Assembly (NCBI RefSeq): GCF_032118995.1
Contig: NC_092657.1
Span: forward strand, 11,456,891 to 11,520,890
Direction: 5' to 3'
DNA length: 64,000 nucleotides
Source of the DNA: Asterias amurensis
Lineage: Eukaryota > Echinodermata > Asteroidea > Forcipulatida > Asteriidae
Positions 22,441 to 33,882 of the stretch are shown piece after piece. Positions within the stretch are counted from its first letter, which is position 1, and every line of letters begins with the position of its first letter. The notes below the pieces were generated by a model. That model was not told the origin of the DNA. It did not search any database and worked only from the letters and a program-made list of their open reading frames with translations. The position numbers and the translations under genes were made by a program.

Positions 22441-23580
22441 CATGGTCATTTAACTTCAGAAAATTCAGGGTCATCCATTGACGGAGCTCATCAAGACATG
22501 CCTCAAGTAGCTGAAGAGCTTGGGTGACTTCTGACTGAACAGGCTTAACTGAGACGTAAATCTGAGTATCATCTGCATAACAGTGATAGCTCAGACCATG
22601 ACGCTGGATAATATCCGCTAATGGACGTGTGTACATACAAAATAATAATGGCCCAAGAATAGAGCCCTGAGGAAGACCATATTGAAGAGATGATGTTTCA
22701 GATTGTGCTCCATGTATACCAACGTAACAAGTCCTCTCATTAATGTATGAGCGAAACCATTCCAAGGCGATACCAGTTATCCCAAAACGGCTATTTAGGC
22801 GGGACAGAAGTACATCATGATCTACAGTGTCAAATGCTGCAGACAAATCCAATGCTACATATAAAGAAAACTTCCTATTATTCATAGCTAGAAGGAGATC
22901 ATTCTGGACTTTGACGACTGCTGTTTCAATACTGTGATTGGCACGATAAGCTGATTGGCGGTCATCAAGAAAGTTACTTGCAACTTAGTAGGTTGTGAGT
23001 TGTTTTGATACAACTCCCTCTAGTGTTTTTCCGATAAAACACAGATTTGATACCGGGAGATAGTTACTCATCTCGTCTGGGTCCAGATTTGATTTCTTCA
23101 GGACAGGGTGGATCTGGGAAACTTTAAGAAGAGACGGGACCTCACCTGACTGAAGAGATTTCTTGATGACAGATATCATGGCTGGAAAGATGGCGCTACC
23201 ACACTGTTTTAGAAGTGATATTGGAATTGGGTCTAGTTCACATGCTTTGTCAGGGGACTTTGAGATAACTCCATTGAAGTCATCATGCGATAGTTCATCA
23301 AATTCCGAAAATAGAGTTGATGTAGAGTTGTTATGGGGATCATAAAGATTATCTATAATATGGAATCCTTCTCGTATCTGTTTTATTTGTCTGTGAAGAA
23401 ATGAGAAAAACGCTGGGCCATGTCCTGTTTAGACTCATCACTCATAGGAAGGGATTATTTCCTTTGTTTGTGTAAGAGTTTATCAGTTAGTCTAAAAATC
23501 TGTCTCTGGTCCTTTGCATGCTACATGAAGAGATCATTGTAGCATTGTGCCACCTCAACAATCTCAAAAATAACACTTCA
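22441..23580 (-). pseudogene. Non-LTR retrotransposon reverse transcriptase, truncated
   Basis: Minus-strand reading gives a nearly complete RT N-terminal and palm region: RLTDKLLHK, SDESKQDMAQRFSHFFTDK, SPDKACELDPIPISLLKQC, VPSLLKVSQIHPVLKK, then after a stop at 22985-22987 SAYRANHSIETAVVK, YVALDLSAAFDTVDHDVLL, GLPQGSILGPLLFCMYT and the catalytic YADDTQIYVS box. It breaks off at LKLND (22441) before the thumb. Lesions are a stop near 23465, a one-base frame change near 23388 and the stop at 22985. The AFDTVDH and YADD acidic residues are intact. A CR1/L2-like clade is likely. The endonuclease domain was not seen upstream, so this copy is truncated at both ends and cannot move on its own. Confidence 0.9.
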
Positions 23581-23884
23581 TTCACAGAATTAAAAAAAAT
23601 ATGGGGTTTTGGGGGCAAAATTATGCTTTGAGGAAATTTGGTTTTATCATTATTTTTGTGTCAACCTTGTATACACAGTTCTTATTCACCTGTTCTTTTT
23701 ACGACCGGGGGCTCCGTTTTTGTTATCTTTTTTTGTCTTCTTCATAAACGTTTTTTTAAGCGTCTCACACAATAATTAATACAGCCCAATTTGATGGTTT
23801 CTTTTAGCAACTATTCTTCTCCATTCCTGGAAGACCTTTAAAATCATGTTTCAGTGTATTTTATAGCCTAAATAGCCCAACGAA

Positions 23885-24165
23885 GCCGGTGTTTCCCTTT
23901 AAGACCAGGCTCGACCCGAGAGGGCGCTGATCGTTAGTGTCCTTCTCCGCCAACCCTCATCCGATAGTTCTTTCAAACAACTACTCAAAACTCATCTGTT
24001 CGCTTTTTTTGTCACGTTGTATAGATATGTTATTGTACTTTTTTTATATATATATATTTTTTTTTTTATAAATTTGTTCTTGTACAGCGCCATGAGCGTC
24101 ATGCTTGACGGACCTGAGCGCTCTAAAGGAGGCCACTATTAGTATTATTATTATTTTACCATTTC
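23885..24165 (+). mobile_element. LINE 3' end fragment
   Basis: Plus-strand translation contains SFKQLLKTHLF, the last block of CR1/L2-like ORF2. It is followed by 'ttcttgtacagcgccatgag', 'gagcgctctaaaggaggcc' and a (TAT)n-rich tail. It lies about 300 bp from the RT relic but on the opposite strand. Confidence 0.6.
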
Positions 24166-24224
24166 ACAAATTAAACTAACGTTTTTCTGTGTACAACATG
24201 ATAACAAAATAAATAACAATCCCT

Positions 24225-24510
24225 ACCAGCTGGTAGTTCCCTAGTTAACATACTTATCTGAGCACGAATCAGCCCATCGTCGTCTAGCCTGTTTCACTCC
24301 ACCGCAGGAGGAAAGCCTCTTCTCAAGTTCACTCTCTCTTGCGCTGTCTGTTGCTAAGCATTGCCCATGTATGTATGTGTTTGCCGCCCTTGTCCAGTTT
24401 TGTTGGAATCCAGCCCCCAAAACTCACAAAATAAATGTGTAACGATGGTCTTAACATGAATTATTCATCAGTCTGACACAACGTATATTTTTTACGACGC
24501 GCTTGTCGGA
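24225..24510. repeat. Dispersed repeat R1, copy 2
   Basis: Second copy of the 14985-15276 repeat ('accagctggtagttc', 'ctagcctgtttcactccacc', 'gcaggaggaaagcc', 'tttttacgacgcgcttgtcg'). Confidence 0.65.
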
Positions 24511-24943
24511 ACACACTTTTATAAGTTGTAATGAAACTCATCTGCATGTACATGTTCATAACTTGGTGAAAGACACTTATCACATGTTGTGGTGCAACTA
24601 AAGCTCTACTTGTGATGGCAACGCTAGGGTGTGGCATTTTGCTTTTGAAAACAGATAAAGGTTAAATTGACAATAAGTTGAAATTTAAAGTAGCAAGCTA
24701 CACTCAGTTACAAATGGAAGTAGAAGTAATGATATGCACAAACAGGTAAATTGCGTTGTTTTCCGACAAAAACGTTTGTGACGCGCTTCTCGAACTTTAC
24801 TGTTGTAAATGAAAGTCAATTACAAAATATGTTTAAAACTTGGAAAAAACACCACAAAAATATGTTGTGATGAATAATAAAGTATTATACACTTGTGGTG
24901 GCAACGCTAGGGTATGGCATTTTGTTTTTGAAACCGATACATG

Positions 24944-25321
24944 TTTAAAGGGAAGGTACACAATTGTTAATTGTCAAAGACCAGTCATCTCACTTGGGGG
25001 AATCTCAACACAATTATGCATAAAATAACAAACCTTTGAAAATTTGAGTTAACTTGGTCATCAAAGTTGCGAAAAAATGATGAGAGAAAATACACTTGTG
25101 TGCTTTCAGGTAGGTATAAAAGAATTCTGGCTAGTTTTTAAGTGTTTTATTATTTTAGGGAGAATTTACCTCTTGCTCAAAATATTTATGCTACTTTAGA
25201 GGGAGCCGTTTCTCACAATGTTGTATACCATCAACAGCTCTCCAATGCTTGTACTATTTCAGTATTTTGTGTTAATATTTGTTTTGAGTAATTACAAAAC
25301 GTGTACCTTTCCTTTAAATTA
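24944..25321. mobile_element. MITE family A, variant with different termini
   Basis: TTAA-flanked. The inverted ends 'agggaaggtacacaattgtt' and 'aaaacgtgtacctttcct' differ from the usual 'aggcagtggacactattgg'. The interior matches family A ('caaagaccagtc', 'cataaaataacaaacct', 'gagggagccgtttctcacaa'). This suggests that the same interior is carried by different termini. Confidence 0.75.
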
Positions 25322-25940
25322 ACTTTAAGTTGATTCTACAACAGCAAGCTACATTATGTTTCGAACGGAAGTAGAAGTAACGTATCGCACACAACACTAA
25401 TTTGCTAGTTTGTTACTAGTATATCACTAAATATGTAACCTCTGTATTTGTGATTTAATATAGTGCTTTATATACAATTATGTTGAATAGGATTTGAAAC
25501 TTTGCATGGTGGAAATACGATATGGAAAAGTTTGCGGTAACACCATGTATAATGACTCTCTCTGAATTAGTTGGTTGGTTCTGAAAATAACCGTTGATTT
25601 AAACTTTGAAACCAACAATTTTTTTTAGAATAACCTCAATTCATTTAGAGATAGTCATTACATGGTTTATTTACCTTGTTCTACCGTGTGTTTTTATGTT
25701 TTGGGTTTTTTGTGGGGTTCAAGGTACGAATACCATGCTGTATAACATGGGCACTTTGCGTTGTATGCCTAAACGCGCCTTTTTGTTTTGGGTAGCTGTT
25801 TCCGCAGATTCGTGTCTCATTCAGAGTGCTTACCTGACATTATTTTTTAGAAGGAGAAGGGCGGGGGACATTGAACTCTTATTGGGGTATCACTACACGG
25901 TAATAGATGTAAAATTATTCATCCCCGATGCAAAATTTAA
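25322..25940. other. No gene recognised
   Basis: AT-rich. The 118-codon open frame at 25606-25962 shows no domain and runs into a MITE, so it is not called. Confidence 0.45.
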
Positions 25941-25941
25941 A

Positions 25942-26165
25942 TGCAATGTACGCTATTGGTAATTGTCGAAGACCAGTCTTCTAATACTTGTCTCAACATG
26001 ATTTTGTTATACATAAAACAACAAACCTGTAATTTTGTTTAGCTCAATTGGTCGTCGAAGTTGCGAGATACGAAAAAAGATTAGGAAAAAACACCCTTGT
26101 CACACGATGTTGTGTGCATTCATATGCTTAAATTCGAGACCTCAAATTATAAATCTTTTCACAAA
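25942..26165. mobile_element. MITE family A, left half
   Basis: From 'tttaaatgcaatgtacgctattgg' through 'cacacgatgttgtgtgc' to 'gacctcaaattataaatct'. The right half is missing. Confidence 0.7.
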
Positions 26166-26172
26166 GAATAAG

Positions 26173-26212
26173 AACAAACAAACAAACAAACAAACAAACA
26201 AACAAACAAACA
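26173..26212. repeat. (ACAA)n microsatellite
   Basis: About ten uninterrupted tetranucleotide units. Confidence 0.95.
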
Positions 26213-26344
26213 ACAAATAACATTAGCAATTGAGAAATCAACTTAACCTGCCTTTTTAATATTGTGTTTTTCGAAGAAGTATGATGTGCCCCTTGCTCTG
26301 TTTTCTTGTCCGGGCTGTATTATTACTCCTAATAACAGAAACAC

Positions 26345-26645
26345 TTAAAGGAACACGTTGCCTTTGATCGGTCGAATTGATCTTTGAAAAGCGTTTGTAA
26401 CCGCTTGTAATAAAATGCATGTGAGTAGAAAGATATGTTGTAAAAGTATAATACAATGATCCATACAAAGAAGCATCAAAATTGCACGGTTTTCCTTTTA
26501 CATCGTCGACAAACCCGGTCGGCCATTTATGGGAGACAGATTTTTCACACCCATAATTGACTAACCGTGTTAGTTCGCAAAGTAAAAAGAACACGCCGCA
26601 ATTTCGGGGGAAATTAATTATGTGCATCATTGTAATCTACTTTTA
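26345..26645. mobile_element. MITE family C, nearly complete copy
   Basis: Begins 'cttaaaggaacacgttgcctttgatcgg', contains 'aattgcacggttttcctttt' and the 'ggtcggccatttatggga' core, and ends at 'gtaatctacttttaaagg', where it meets the next family A element. The right terminus is lost. Confidence 0.75.
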
Positions 26646-27100
26646 AAGGCAGTGGACACTATTGGTAATTACTCAACATAATTATTGGCATAAAACCTTA
26701 CTTTGTAACGAGTAATTGGGAGAGGTTGATGGTATAAAACATTGTGAGAAACAGCTCCCTCTGAAGTGACCTAGTTTTGGAGAAATTATTAAGGAGTAAT
26801 TTTCCTAGTTTTGGAGAAATTATTAAGAGAAACGACTCCCTCTGAAAGTAACACGGTTTTTGAGAAAGAGGTAAATTCTTACTAAAATTTTCAAAGACTT
26901 CTGACCAGAAGCCTTTTATTACTATCTGAAAGCACACTATTTAACAACAAGGGTGTTTTTTATTTCAGCTTTTTCTTGCCATCAATGACCAATTTAGTCC
27001 AAATGTTCACACAGGGTTGTTATTTGTTTGCATATGTTGGTATATACGAAGTAAGAATACTGGTCTTTGACAATACCAAACGTGTTCAATACCTTCAACT
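26646..27100. mobile_element. MITE family A, complete but diverged copy
   Basis: Left end 'taaaggcagtggacactattgg'. The right end 'ggtctttgacaataccaaacgtgttcaatacctt' is eroded. A 60-bp internal duplication ('agttttggagaaattattaag' twice, 26770-26830) makes it longer than other copies. Confidence 0.7.
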
Positions 27101-27399
27101 TTTTAGGGTAGAATTCTGTAGACCCCCCCCCATCTCTTATGCTTTGTGTGAATTTTTTAGTTTTGTGTTAATTTATTGATTACATTAATTTCTTCATGTG
27201 TGTCCCTCGAGTAAATGTACACCCCACATACACCCAACCCCCATACACTCAAGTATCTAAGGAGCTGAATGCACATTCCGATTGAATTCTACTATCCAGT
27301 GCACTGTTCATTGCTCATTATTCAGAACTGGGCGTACGCCAAATGGAATAATTAGGTACCCATGTGACACGTACATGCTTATCAGATGCGGCCTACTGC

Positions 27400-27530
27400 A
27401 CACTCATGGACGGAATTTTTAGGTTTCCGTACGTCCTTTCGTTTAGGTTCTGGTACATCCCTAAGAGGTCTGTACCAGAACGTAAACGAAAACCTAAACG
27501 AAAACCAAAAAGGGACGGATGGTAACTTTC
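27400..27530. repeat. Hairpin of about 100 bp
   Basis: 'cgtttaggttctggtaca' near 27440 is inverted as 'tgtaccagaacgtaaacg' near 27470, inside longer imperfect arms. The 102-codon minus frame over it is a by-product of the arms. Confidence 0.6.
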
Positions 27531-28500
27531 GGGCAATGTAACCTGAATTTTGATTGGTCACCCGATATTCTCGCACCATGAGCACTCCCTGTCCCCTCAT
27601 AAACTGGAACGTACGCAAATCTTTATTGTTTGAGATGAAAGGGGGGTGGATTGGCGCACCACGACCGTGCCCAGGTTCACTGAGAGGCACTTACAGCCCC
27701 ATTGTACACTAAATGTCGGCACACAAAGATTAGGTATACCTTTCTTAAGAGATGTAACAGCAACACAGTTTAGAACCCCGGCATGTTAGACAGCATGTCG
27801 TTGGTTCAACCCGTCAAACTGAATTGAGTGCAGTGTGGAATCTTATGAATTGATAGCCATTTTCACACTAAAGTTATTTCCGTGAAACTCCCGGGAGCTT
27901 TTGGTCGATCTTTTCAAACTACTAAAGCCCTTTTCACACTATAGGTACTTCCTGGGGTTTGATCGTAAGAGTGAAACGGTCGTGCATATTTCTGGGAAAT
28001 ATTACTCCCGAGAGTTACCTCACTGGGATAAAAGAAAGGTTTATGTGGTGGTTGTGGTGGTGGGAGGGCGGTTTAAACGTAAACATATTTCACATCGTCT
28101 ACAGAGCAAATGCTACTGCTTTGAACCATGATTGGACTTTTTGAAAGTGTGTTTTGGAAGGAAATTTCAATGCCATTTTAGCAAAACCTGTAGAGTGTCC
28201 ATGGCTGTACATAGCAGTTGTTTACTCCACCCAACCCCTACTGAAATGTAACTTTTTTTTTTGTTTTTATTAGCGTGCACAAATCTATAATCTATAATCT
28301 GAAAACATCCTTTTTTTTTTTTTTTTTTTTTTTAAATAAAAAAAAAATGCAAAAGAGGTTAAATCCGAGATAATTAGCAAATATTTGTTTTATTTATTGT
28401 TTGGTGTTGCCAACTTATACCTAGACCCTCTGAAAGGTGTTGGGCGTGAAACATATTTGAAATAGCTTTATTTAACCCAGGGAGATGTCGAACGCATGGA
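27531..28500. other. No gene recognised
   Basis: Contains repeated 'cccttttcacacta' phrases (27840-27945) suggestive of another small element, a GT-rich run near 28040 and a T-run at 28310-28332. No coding evidence. Confidence 0.4.
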
Positions 28501-28504
28501 AGGG

Positions 28505-28705
28505 TTAAAGGCAGTGGACACTATTGGTAATTGTCAAAGACTAGCCTTCACAGTTGGTGTATCTCAACATATGCATAAAATAACAAACCTGTGCAAATTT
28601 GAGCTCAATCGGTCAACAAACTTGCGAGATAATAATGAAAGGAAAAAAAAACCACGTCACACGAATTTGTGTGCGTTTAGATGGTTGATTTCGTGTCAAA
28701 TCTGT
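28505..28705. mobile_element. MITE family A, left half
   Basis: Starts 'ttaaaggcagtggacactattgg', passes 'cataaaataacaaacctgtg' and 'cacacgaatttgtgtgcg' and stops after 'gatggttgatttcg'. Confidence 0.75.
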
Positions 28706-29519
28706 GCCACAAGATGGCGTAAGATTGTGAAGAAGAAAAAAATGACAAAGTAACGTAATTTGTTGGGATTTCTTTTGCTTAAACAGCTACCTGAGCGGAA
28801 TGTTTTCAACGGAAATGGTATTTTAACTTGTTTATAATGCACTTGTTCACAATTTTAATGTAATTTTGATATGTGTACACTTCTGAATTTTTCGTTATTA
28901 TCGATGAAAAGATCAGGCCCCAACCAAAAGGTTTTGAAAAACTCTCCGTTGAGAGCGCGCGTCAAAGGACAATGCCGCTGACGTCATCTCTGGTAGCTTG
29001 CTTTGTTATGCCTCCACGCTGCAACAACGCGGCTTTACAAATTCGAGCTCCCAGAGATGACGTTTTGAGAGTGATTACGTAATAGGGCTTTTCGCAAATC
29101 TCTCAGAAAAGCCCTGGATAAGGGCATTCAAAATGATTGTTTTTTTTTACACAATTGAAATCTTTTTATAGTCATATGACTCGATTTCCCCATTCTTTGA
29201 AAACATTTTAAATGAATTTCAGCAAAGTTTACGACTTCACATATTCGTTCAAGCAGATCTTTAAATTGTATATATTATTTGACAACCCTTTTTTTAATAT
29301 AAATATTGATTGCAATAACGTAATAATTTGGAAGAACTGATAACCAAACTCAAAACCATGGGTAAAATTTTAACGGAAGTTGAACACATATCACTAGGTG
29401 TTTATTATACATCATATTAGGCGTAGGCTGTTTGTATTATGTGTTTTACTAATTAGTAGAATCACATGTATATCTGCTCAAAGGTGCAATTAGTAGTAGA
29501 TTTAATTAATTAACCTATT
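28706..29519. other. No gene recognised
   Basis: One inverted pair, 'gacgtcatctctgg' (about 28981) and 'ccagagatgacgt' (about 29051), marks a small hairpin element. The rest is AT-rich without features. Confidence 0.4.
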
Positions 29520-29940
29520 AATTACACATTGAACAATCTCGCCAGTAACGGACCAAATATGGGTCAATATTGGCATTCTGTGTTGGCCCAATACAGAAGT
29601 GCCAGCATCACCATGAACGTTATGGCAACTGTTACTGTGTATCTGGTCATCAGTAGCTGCCCAATTCTGGGCCAAATAGTGCCATGCTATAATGCCCCCA
29701 AACTGAAGTGCCAGCACCGGCGCGAGCGTTATTGGGCCTGTGCAAAGAGTATTGAGCCAACCTTCTGCCACCAGTGGGCCATATCTGGGCCAATAATGAC
29801 AAACTGTAATGGTCGGAAACAAGGTGTCATCATCAGCATGAATAATATTGGGCCTGTACGTGGTGATTTATGGCAACTGTACTGGACCGATTATTGCCAA
29901 TGTGCAAATGTGAATGCCAGTATCGGGCCATTATAGATGT
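29520..29940. repeat. Degenerate repeat rich in GGGCCAATA/TATTGGCC words
   Basis: Many 'gggcca', 'ttggcc' and 'attgggcctg' words, with two units about 110 bp apart sharing 'gaagtgccagca' (29596 and 29704). The 106- and 135-codon frames on the two strands are low-complexity by-products. Confidence 0.55.
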
Positions 29941-30269
29941 TTGCTGGGAGACTCATTGGGCATTGGAGATAAGCCTAGGGTAATCGTGACCCATGTTGAC
30001 CTTAACTCACAGGTCAACCGGAAGTGCGGCCATAACTCAAGAACTCTGCACAACCGATTTTCACACTGTTTTCAGTTATAGACTCTTTCGGCAAAGACCA
30101 ACACTTTTATATCTTGAAATCAGACCAACTATAATATTTGAAGCAAAACAACGCGGAACAACTTTGTGTTTGTGCTCAAAAACGTAATGTCTATTATTTT
30201 GTTGGTGCGTCAAATCTTGTTTTGGGGATGGACTTCCAACCCAAGCTTTGTCTCGATCGATTCGGAAAA
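29941..30269. other. No gene recognised
   Basis: Old repeat-like sequence; 'gaccttaactcacagg' and 'ccggaagtgcggcc' resemble phrases at 4350-4520. It leads into the THAP relic. Confidence 0.4.
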
Positions 30270-30600
30270 AAATTGTCGACCAGGTGTATTGCTGCTGGAT
30301 GCAGCAAAACAACTAAAGATGTGATTAGTTTGCAAATTGGTCCGGTCCGACGTCTTTTCCAGCGCTGTGTAGCAATCACTTCGAGCCGTCGTGCTTCGAG
30401 AATCCGGACTACACCGCACATTTTGACATGAAGAGAAAGTTATTTTTTAAGACATGACACCATCCCAACAATTGTCCAGCTAGTGGAAAGTCGAAGAAGG
30501 TACCTGACAGACGTGACAAACCTAAAGGAGCAATTGCCTAATGTGAACAAAATCGGGTATTGTTTCAACTTTGAGGGCATGTTTTTAGCTTGCACCAAGC
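30270..30600 (+). pseudogene. THAP-domain protein relic
   Basis: Three consecutive pieces, in shifted frames, reproduce a THAP zinc-finger domain: TRCIAAGCSKTTKDVISL (first C-x4-C pair), then WSGPTSFPALCSNHFEPSCF with the second pair C-x2-H, then a DTIPTIV block equivalent to the conserved AVPTI motif, continuing VQLVESRRRYLTDVTNLKEQ. About 20 residues between the two zinc pairs appear deleted and at least two frameshifts are present, so it is non-functional. THAP domains occur in host transcription factors and in P-like transposases. No transposase core was seen nearby, so the origin is open. Confidence 0.72.
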
Positions 30601-31309
30601 GTCACTAACTTGTGTTGGCACTGCATGCGATTCACCGTGCTGGGTAATCCGAGTGGACCGTCCGCACAGCAGCCATACAGTGCTTGCAGTCTGCTCCATG
30701 ACCGTAGTTCTGTACGTAGGCAATGTACCGATTTTCTCTTTAAATATCGTGCCTCGAATGACGTCACTAACAGCGCCCTCTCGGGTCGGGCCTACTTTTA
30801 AATTTGTAAATAAAATTGAAACTATTTTGTTAGAACCTTAGTTAACTGTTTATTCATATTCCACTCATCAAAACACATATTTTAATGACAAAAGCTTTAT
30901 TTTGACAAAATACTTCCAGGTGACTTTAATCGTGTGTACAGATAGTACATGCGTGTAGTTAAGCAATGCAGTGTCACGCTCCAGTGCGCATCCATAGAGC
31001 GCGATGCTTCGCGTAAACAATAGTTTGAGTAAGTCTCTTTTACATTCGTCAATTTTTCATAAGTTCATATTTCCTCAACCACATAAGTTATTTTGACAAT
31101 GTATACATCATATGAAAGGGCTTTAGGAACTTCATATAAATGGATATATTTTTGACCTTTTCTTTACCGTTTGAAATGTCTGAACCGCAAGTGACTGTTA
31201 AATGCATTTATTCATATAATATATTTTTGTTTAATCAAACGGTTACTTTTCTCGAAAGGGTGACCAAAGGGCGACCAAAAGGAAATCCCCGGCTTGTGTG
31301 AACGCGATC
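30601..31309. other. No gene recognised
   Basis: Overlapping opposite-strand frames at 30585-30841 show no domain. A 'gcgcgatgcttcgcg' phrase and a 'gagggcgct' repeat word occur. The rest is AT-rich. Confidence 0.4.
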
Positions 31310-31651
31310 AGGATATGATTACTTGATTACGAGTAATGGAGAAAGGAGTAGTTAATATTATAAAACATTGTGAGAAACAGCTCCCTATACAGTGACGTAG
31401 TTTTCGAAAAGAAGTAAGTTTCGAAGGATTTAATTTTCAAACCTCAGATTTACAATTTGAGGTCTCGAAATCAAGCATCTGAAAGCACACAACTTCGTGG
31501 GACCATGGTGCGACAAGGATATTTTTTTCTTTTATTAATGTTACGCAATTTCGACGACCGATTTAGCTCAAATTTTCACAGGTTTATTATGTAATGCTAA
31601 CGTTGAGAGAAGACTGGTCTTTGACAATCACCAATAGTGTCCACTGTCTTT
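31310..31651. mobile_element. MITE family A, 5'-eroded copy
   Basis: Runs from 'gattacgagtaatgg' and 'ataaaacattgtgagaaacag' to 'caccaatagtgtccactgtctttaa'. Its right-hand TTAA is shared with the next copy, giving a tail-to-head pair. Confidence 0.8.
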
Positions 31652-32718
31652 AAAGACACTAGACACTATTGGTAATTGTCAAAGACTAGTCTTCACAGTT
31701 GGTGTATCTCTACATGTGCATAAAATAACAAACCTGTGAAAATTTGAGCTCAATCGGTCGTCGAAGTTGCGAGATAATAATGAAAGTAAAAACACCCTTG
31801 TCACACGAAGTTGTGTGCTTTCTGATGCTTGGTTTCGAAACCTCAAATACTAAAGTAGCAGACCTGCCAAGTCTCACGCATTAGGCGTGAGACTCACGCA
31901 TTTGGGCTCTGTCTCACGCTCACACGCACAGCAACCATTTTCTCACGCATTGGGGCCAGACCGGGGAAAAAATAAAAATACGCGAAAATGCATTGCCAAA
32001 TCGCGCTCGTGTGTACAAACAACGCAATCTATTGTTTGCACAATCTTCAGATTGCACGCAGTTTATCAGCATTTTGAGCTGCCGTACAAACAGAACGCAA
32101 ATTTACAGATTGCGCACGCTTTTTCTCTCCCACCAGGTTCAGCTATAATGCGTCAGAGCGCAAAACGCTTATTGCGCACAAGTTTTCCCCGATTGTTTAG
32201 CAAATTCGTTAAATGCGCTACACTGGCGAAGACACAACAGACATTATAAGTGAGCGGAGGATTTTGGACATCATTTTTAGTAGATTTATTTTTATTTTGG
32301 GGGAAAATAATCTGACACAATCGTACCTCCACATTAACCATCAACATCTCATGTGTACCTCATGTGAGTTTTACTTATTCTGAAGGGGTGTTTGATGCAT
32401 TTTGGAACACTCTTTTGTCCACAAGTAAATTTCTGCAATTTTTGTTTTATTATAAAAAGGCCTTCTAAAATTAAAACTGACAAATTTGTTTCCGGGGGGG
32501 GGGGGGGGTTAGCTTTGAAAAATTCTCATGCATAGCTGGTCTCTGGACTTGGCATCTCTGAAGTAGAGAATCCGTGGACAATTATTTATTTCTCGAAAAC
32601 TACGTCACTTCAGAGGGAGCTGTTTCTCACAATGATTTATACTATCAACCTCTCCCCACTACTTGTAATCAAGAAAGGTTTTATGAGTAATTACCAATAG
32701 TGTCCACTGCCTTTAACA
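31652..32718. mobile_element. MITE family A, split by a 702-bp insertion
   Basis: The left part is 31652-31858 ('agacactagacactattgg' to 'cctcaaatactaaagtag'). The right part is 32561-32718 ('ccgtggacaattattt', 'gagggagctgtttctcacaa', 'caatagtgtccactgccttta'). Joined, they give one ordinary family A element. Confidence 0.85.
31859..32560. mobile_element. DNA transposon-like insertion with 6-bp duplication
   Basis: Ends CAGACCTGCCAAGTC and, inverted, CAGAGATGCCAAGTC (13 of 15 identical), flanked on both sides by AAGTAG. Inside are several 'tctcacgc' words and a G-run at 32492-32507. No transposase frame was found (the 120-codon frame at 31887-32249 has no recognisable domain), so this is a non-autonomous element of an unassigned family. 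Confidence 0.75.
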
Positions 32719-32742
32719 ATCAAATATATGCAGAATAATTAC

Positions 32743-32799
32743 CATCGTACTGGCCAGACCGTGAGGGTACAGCTGGTCGTGTTTACCGCATAGTCAATA
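32743..32799 (-). CDS. Candidate internal exon, HYR-like
   Basis: A 57-bp minus-strand segment between a 'gcaag' acceptor and a 'gatg/gtaatt' donor, symmetrical in phase 2, encodes IDYAVNTTSCTLTVWPVR. The N-T-T-S-C-T-x-T-V pattern resembles the end of hyalin-repeat (HYR) domains, which are abundant in echinoderms. The polypyrimidine tract is poor and no partner exon was found, so this is tentative. Confidence 0.28.
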
Positions 32800-33055
32800 C
32801 TTGCAATTTAATACTTATTAGAAAGGGCCATTCAGAAAAGTCGATGTTGAAAAAAAAGGATCGATTATTTGTTGGTCTTGAAATTGTATTGACTCAGCCT
32901 CGCGGCAAAAATCTAGATTGTTAAACGTTAATAATATATAAATAAGCACAAAGTTATACTATGTAAACCATACAATTCAAATGAGTCGAGAATGATAACA
33001 ATTTAGTTAAGAATATAGAACAGCGATAATCTGGCCTATGATGTGGCAAAGCCCT

Positions 33056-33882
33056 AATATAGGGTTTCTCGGTCAATTCGGAAAATGAGCAGCCGACTTA
33101 ACTACCAGGCGTTTCTATTTCATATGAAATCGAATGCTACTGAAAAGGCTCATTCGATTTCGTTTCAAGACTAGTCAAATATACTTTTACGTTATTCGAT
33201 TTAACAAAATAAGCATTCAATTTAACAATTCATCAAAGCTGCATTCAGATTCGTAGGAATTATTTGAGGCGTGTGTTATGTCATTCAATATCATTTTGGG
33301 CAGTCAATCTTGAAATTTGTGCAATCTTAAAAATGCTTGGTTTACTTGTTGTTTCCTTACTAATGTTAAAGGCATGCGGTAAATTTGTTGGCACTCTTAA
33401 GTTGAGCACAATATGCCAAGAGGTCTGGCACGCCAACAGATTGATGGTTGATGAATATTTACAAAAACAACAAACTGAAAAAAATAAAAAATAATATAGG
33501 TCAATTTCATTTTCATGCGTTCGAATTAAAGCTGTCTTGCCTCTCCAGTTGTTACTGCGTTTCAAGTTCAGAATTCGGCCATTCAACTTCGTTTTGGGTC
33601 GAGTCAAATTCCTTTGGCACTCTGTTCAATTTAGCGTATAGCGTCGTTCTTTTTCGTGACACACACGCCTCAAGAAGCGTCTGCGAATTTGAATGCTGCT
33701 TTGATGGATTAAGAAATTGTATGATTATTTTGTTAATTCGAATGACGCAACATTACATTTGACTAATCCTAAAACAAAATCGAATGACCCTTTTGAGTAG
33801 CATTCGATTTTGCGCGAAATAGAATAGCTTGGTGGTTAAATTGGCTGCTCATTTTCCGAAATTGACCGAGAAAACCTATATT
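33056..33882. mobile_element. Foldback element of 827 bp
   Basis: Arms are inverted over about 200 bp: 'aatatagg(g)tttctcggtcaatt' and 'aaaatgagcagcc' at the left, complementary to 33860-33882. Both arms then carry many ATTCGAAT/ATTCGATTT words. The short open frames at 33264-33762 show no domain. No convincing target duplication was seen. Confidence 0.8.

Noticed and set aside
25606-25962. 118-codon frame with hydrophobic stretches
   Set aside because: Starts at an A/T-rich TTG-type start, has no recognisable domain and ends inside a MITE.
26173-26212. CRISPR-like or regulatory short repeat
   Set aside because: Simple ACAA microsatellite without spacers; the window is eukaryotic.
29502-29936. 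Overlapping 106- and 135-codon frames on opposite strands
   Set aside because: Explained by GGGCCAATA-type degenerate repeats; no domain.
33264-33762. Frames of 76-108 codons
   Set aside because: Lie inside the foldback element at 33056-33882, overlap on both strands and lack domains.
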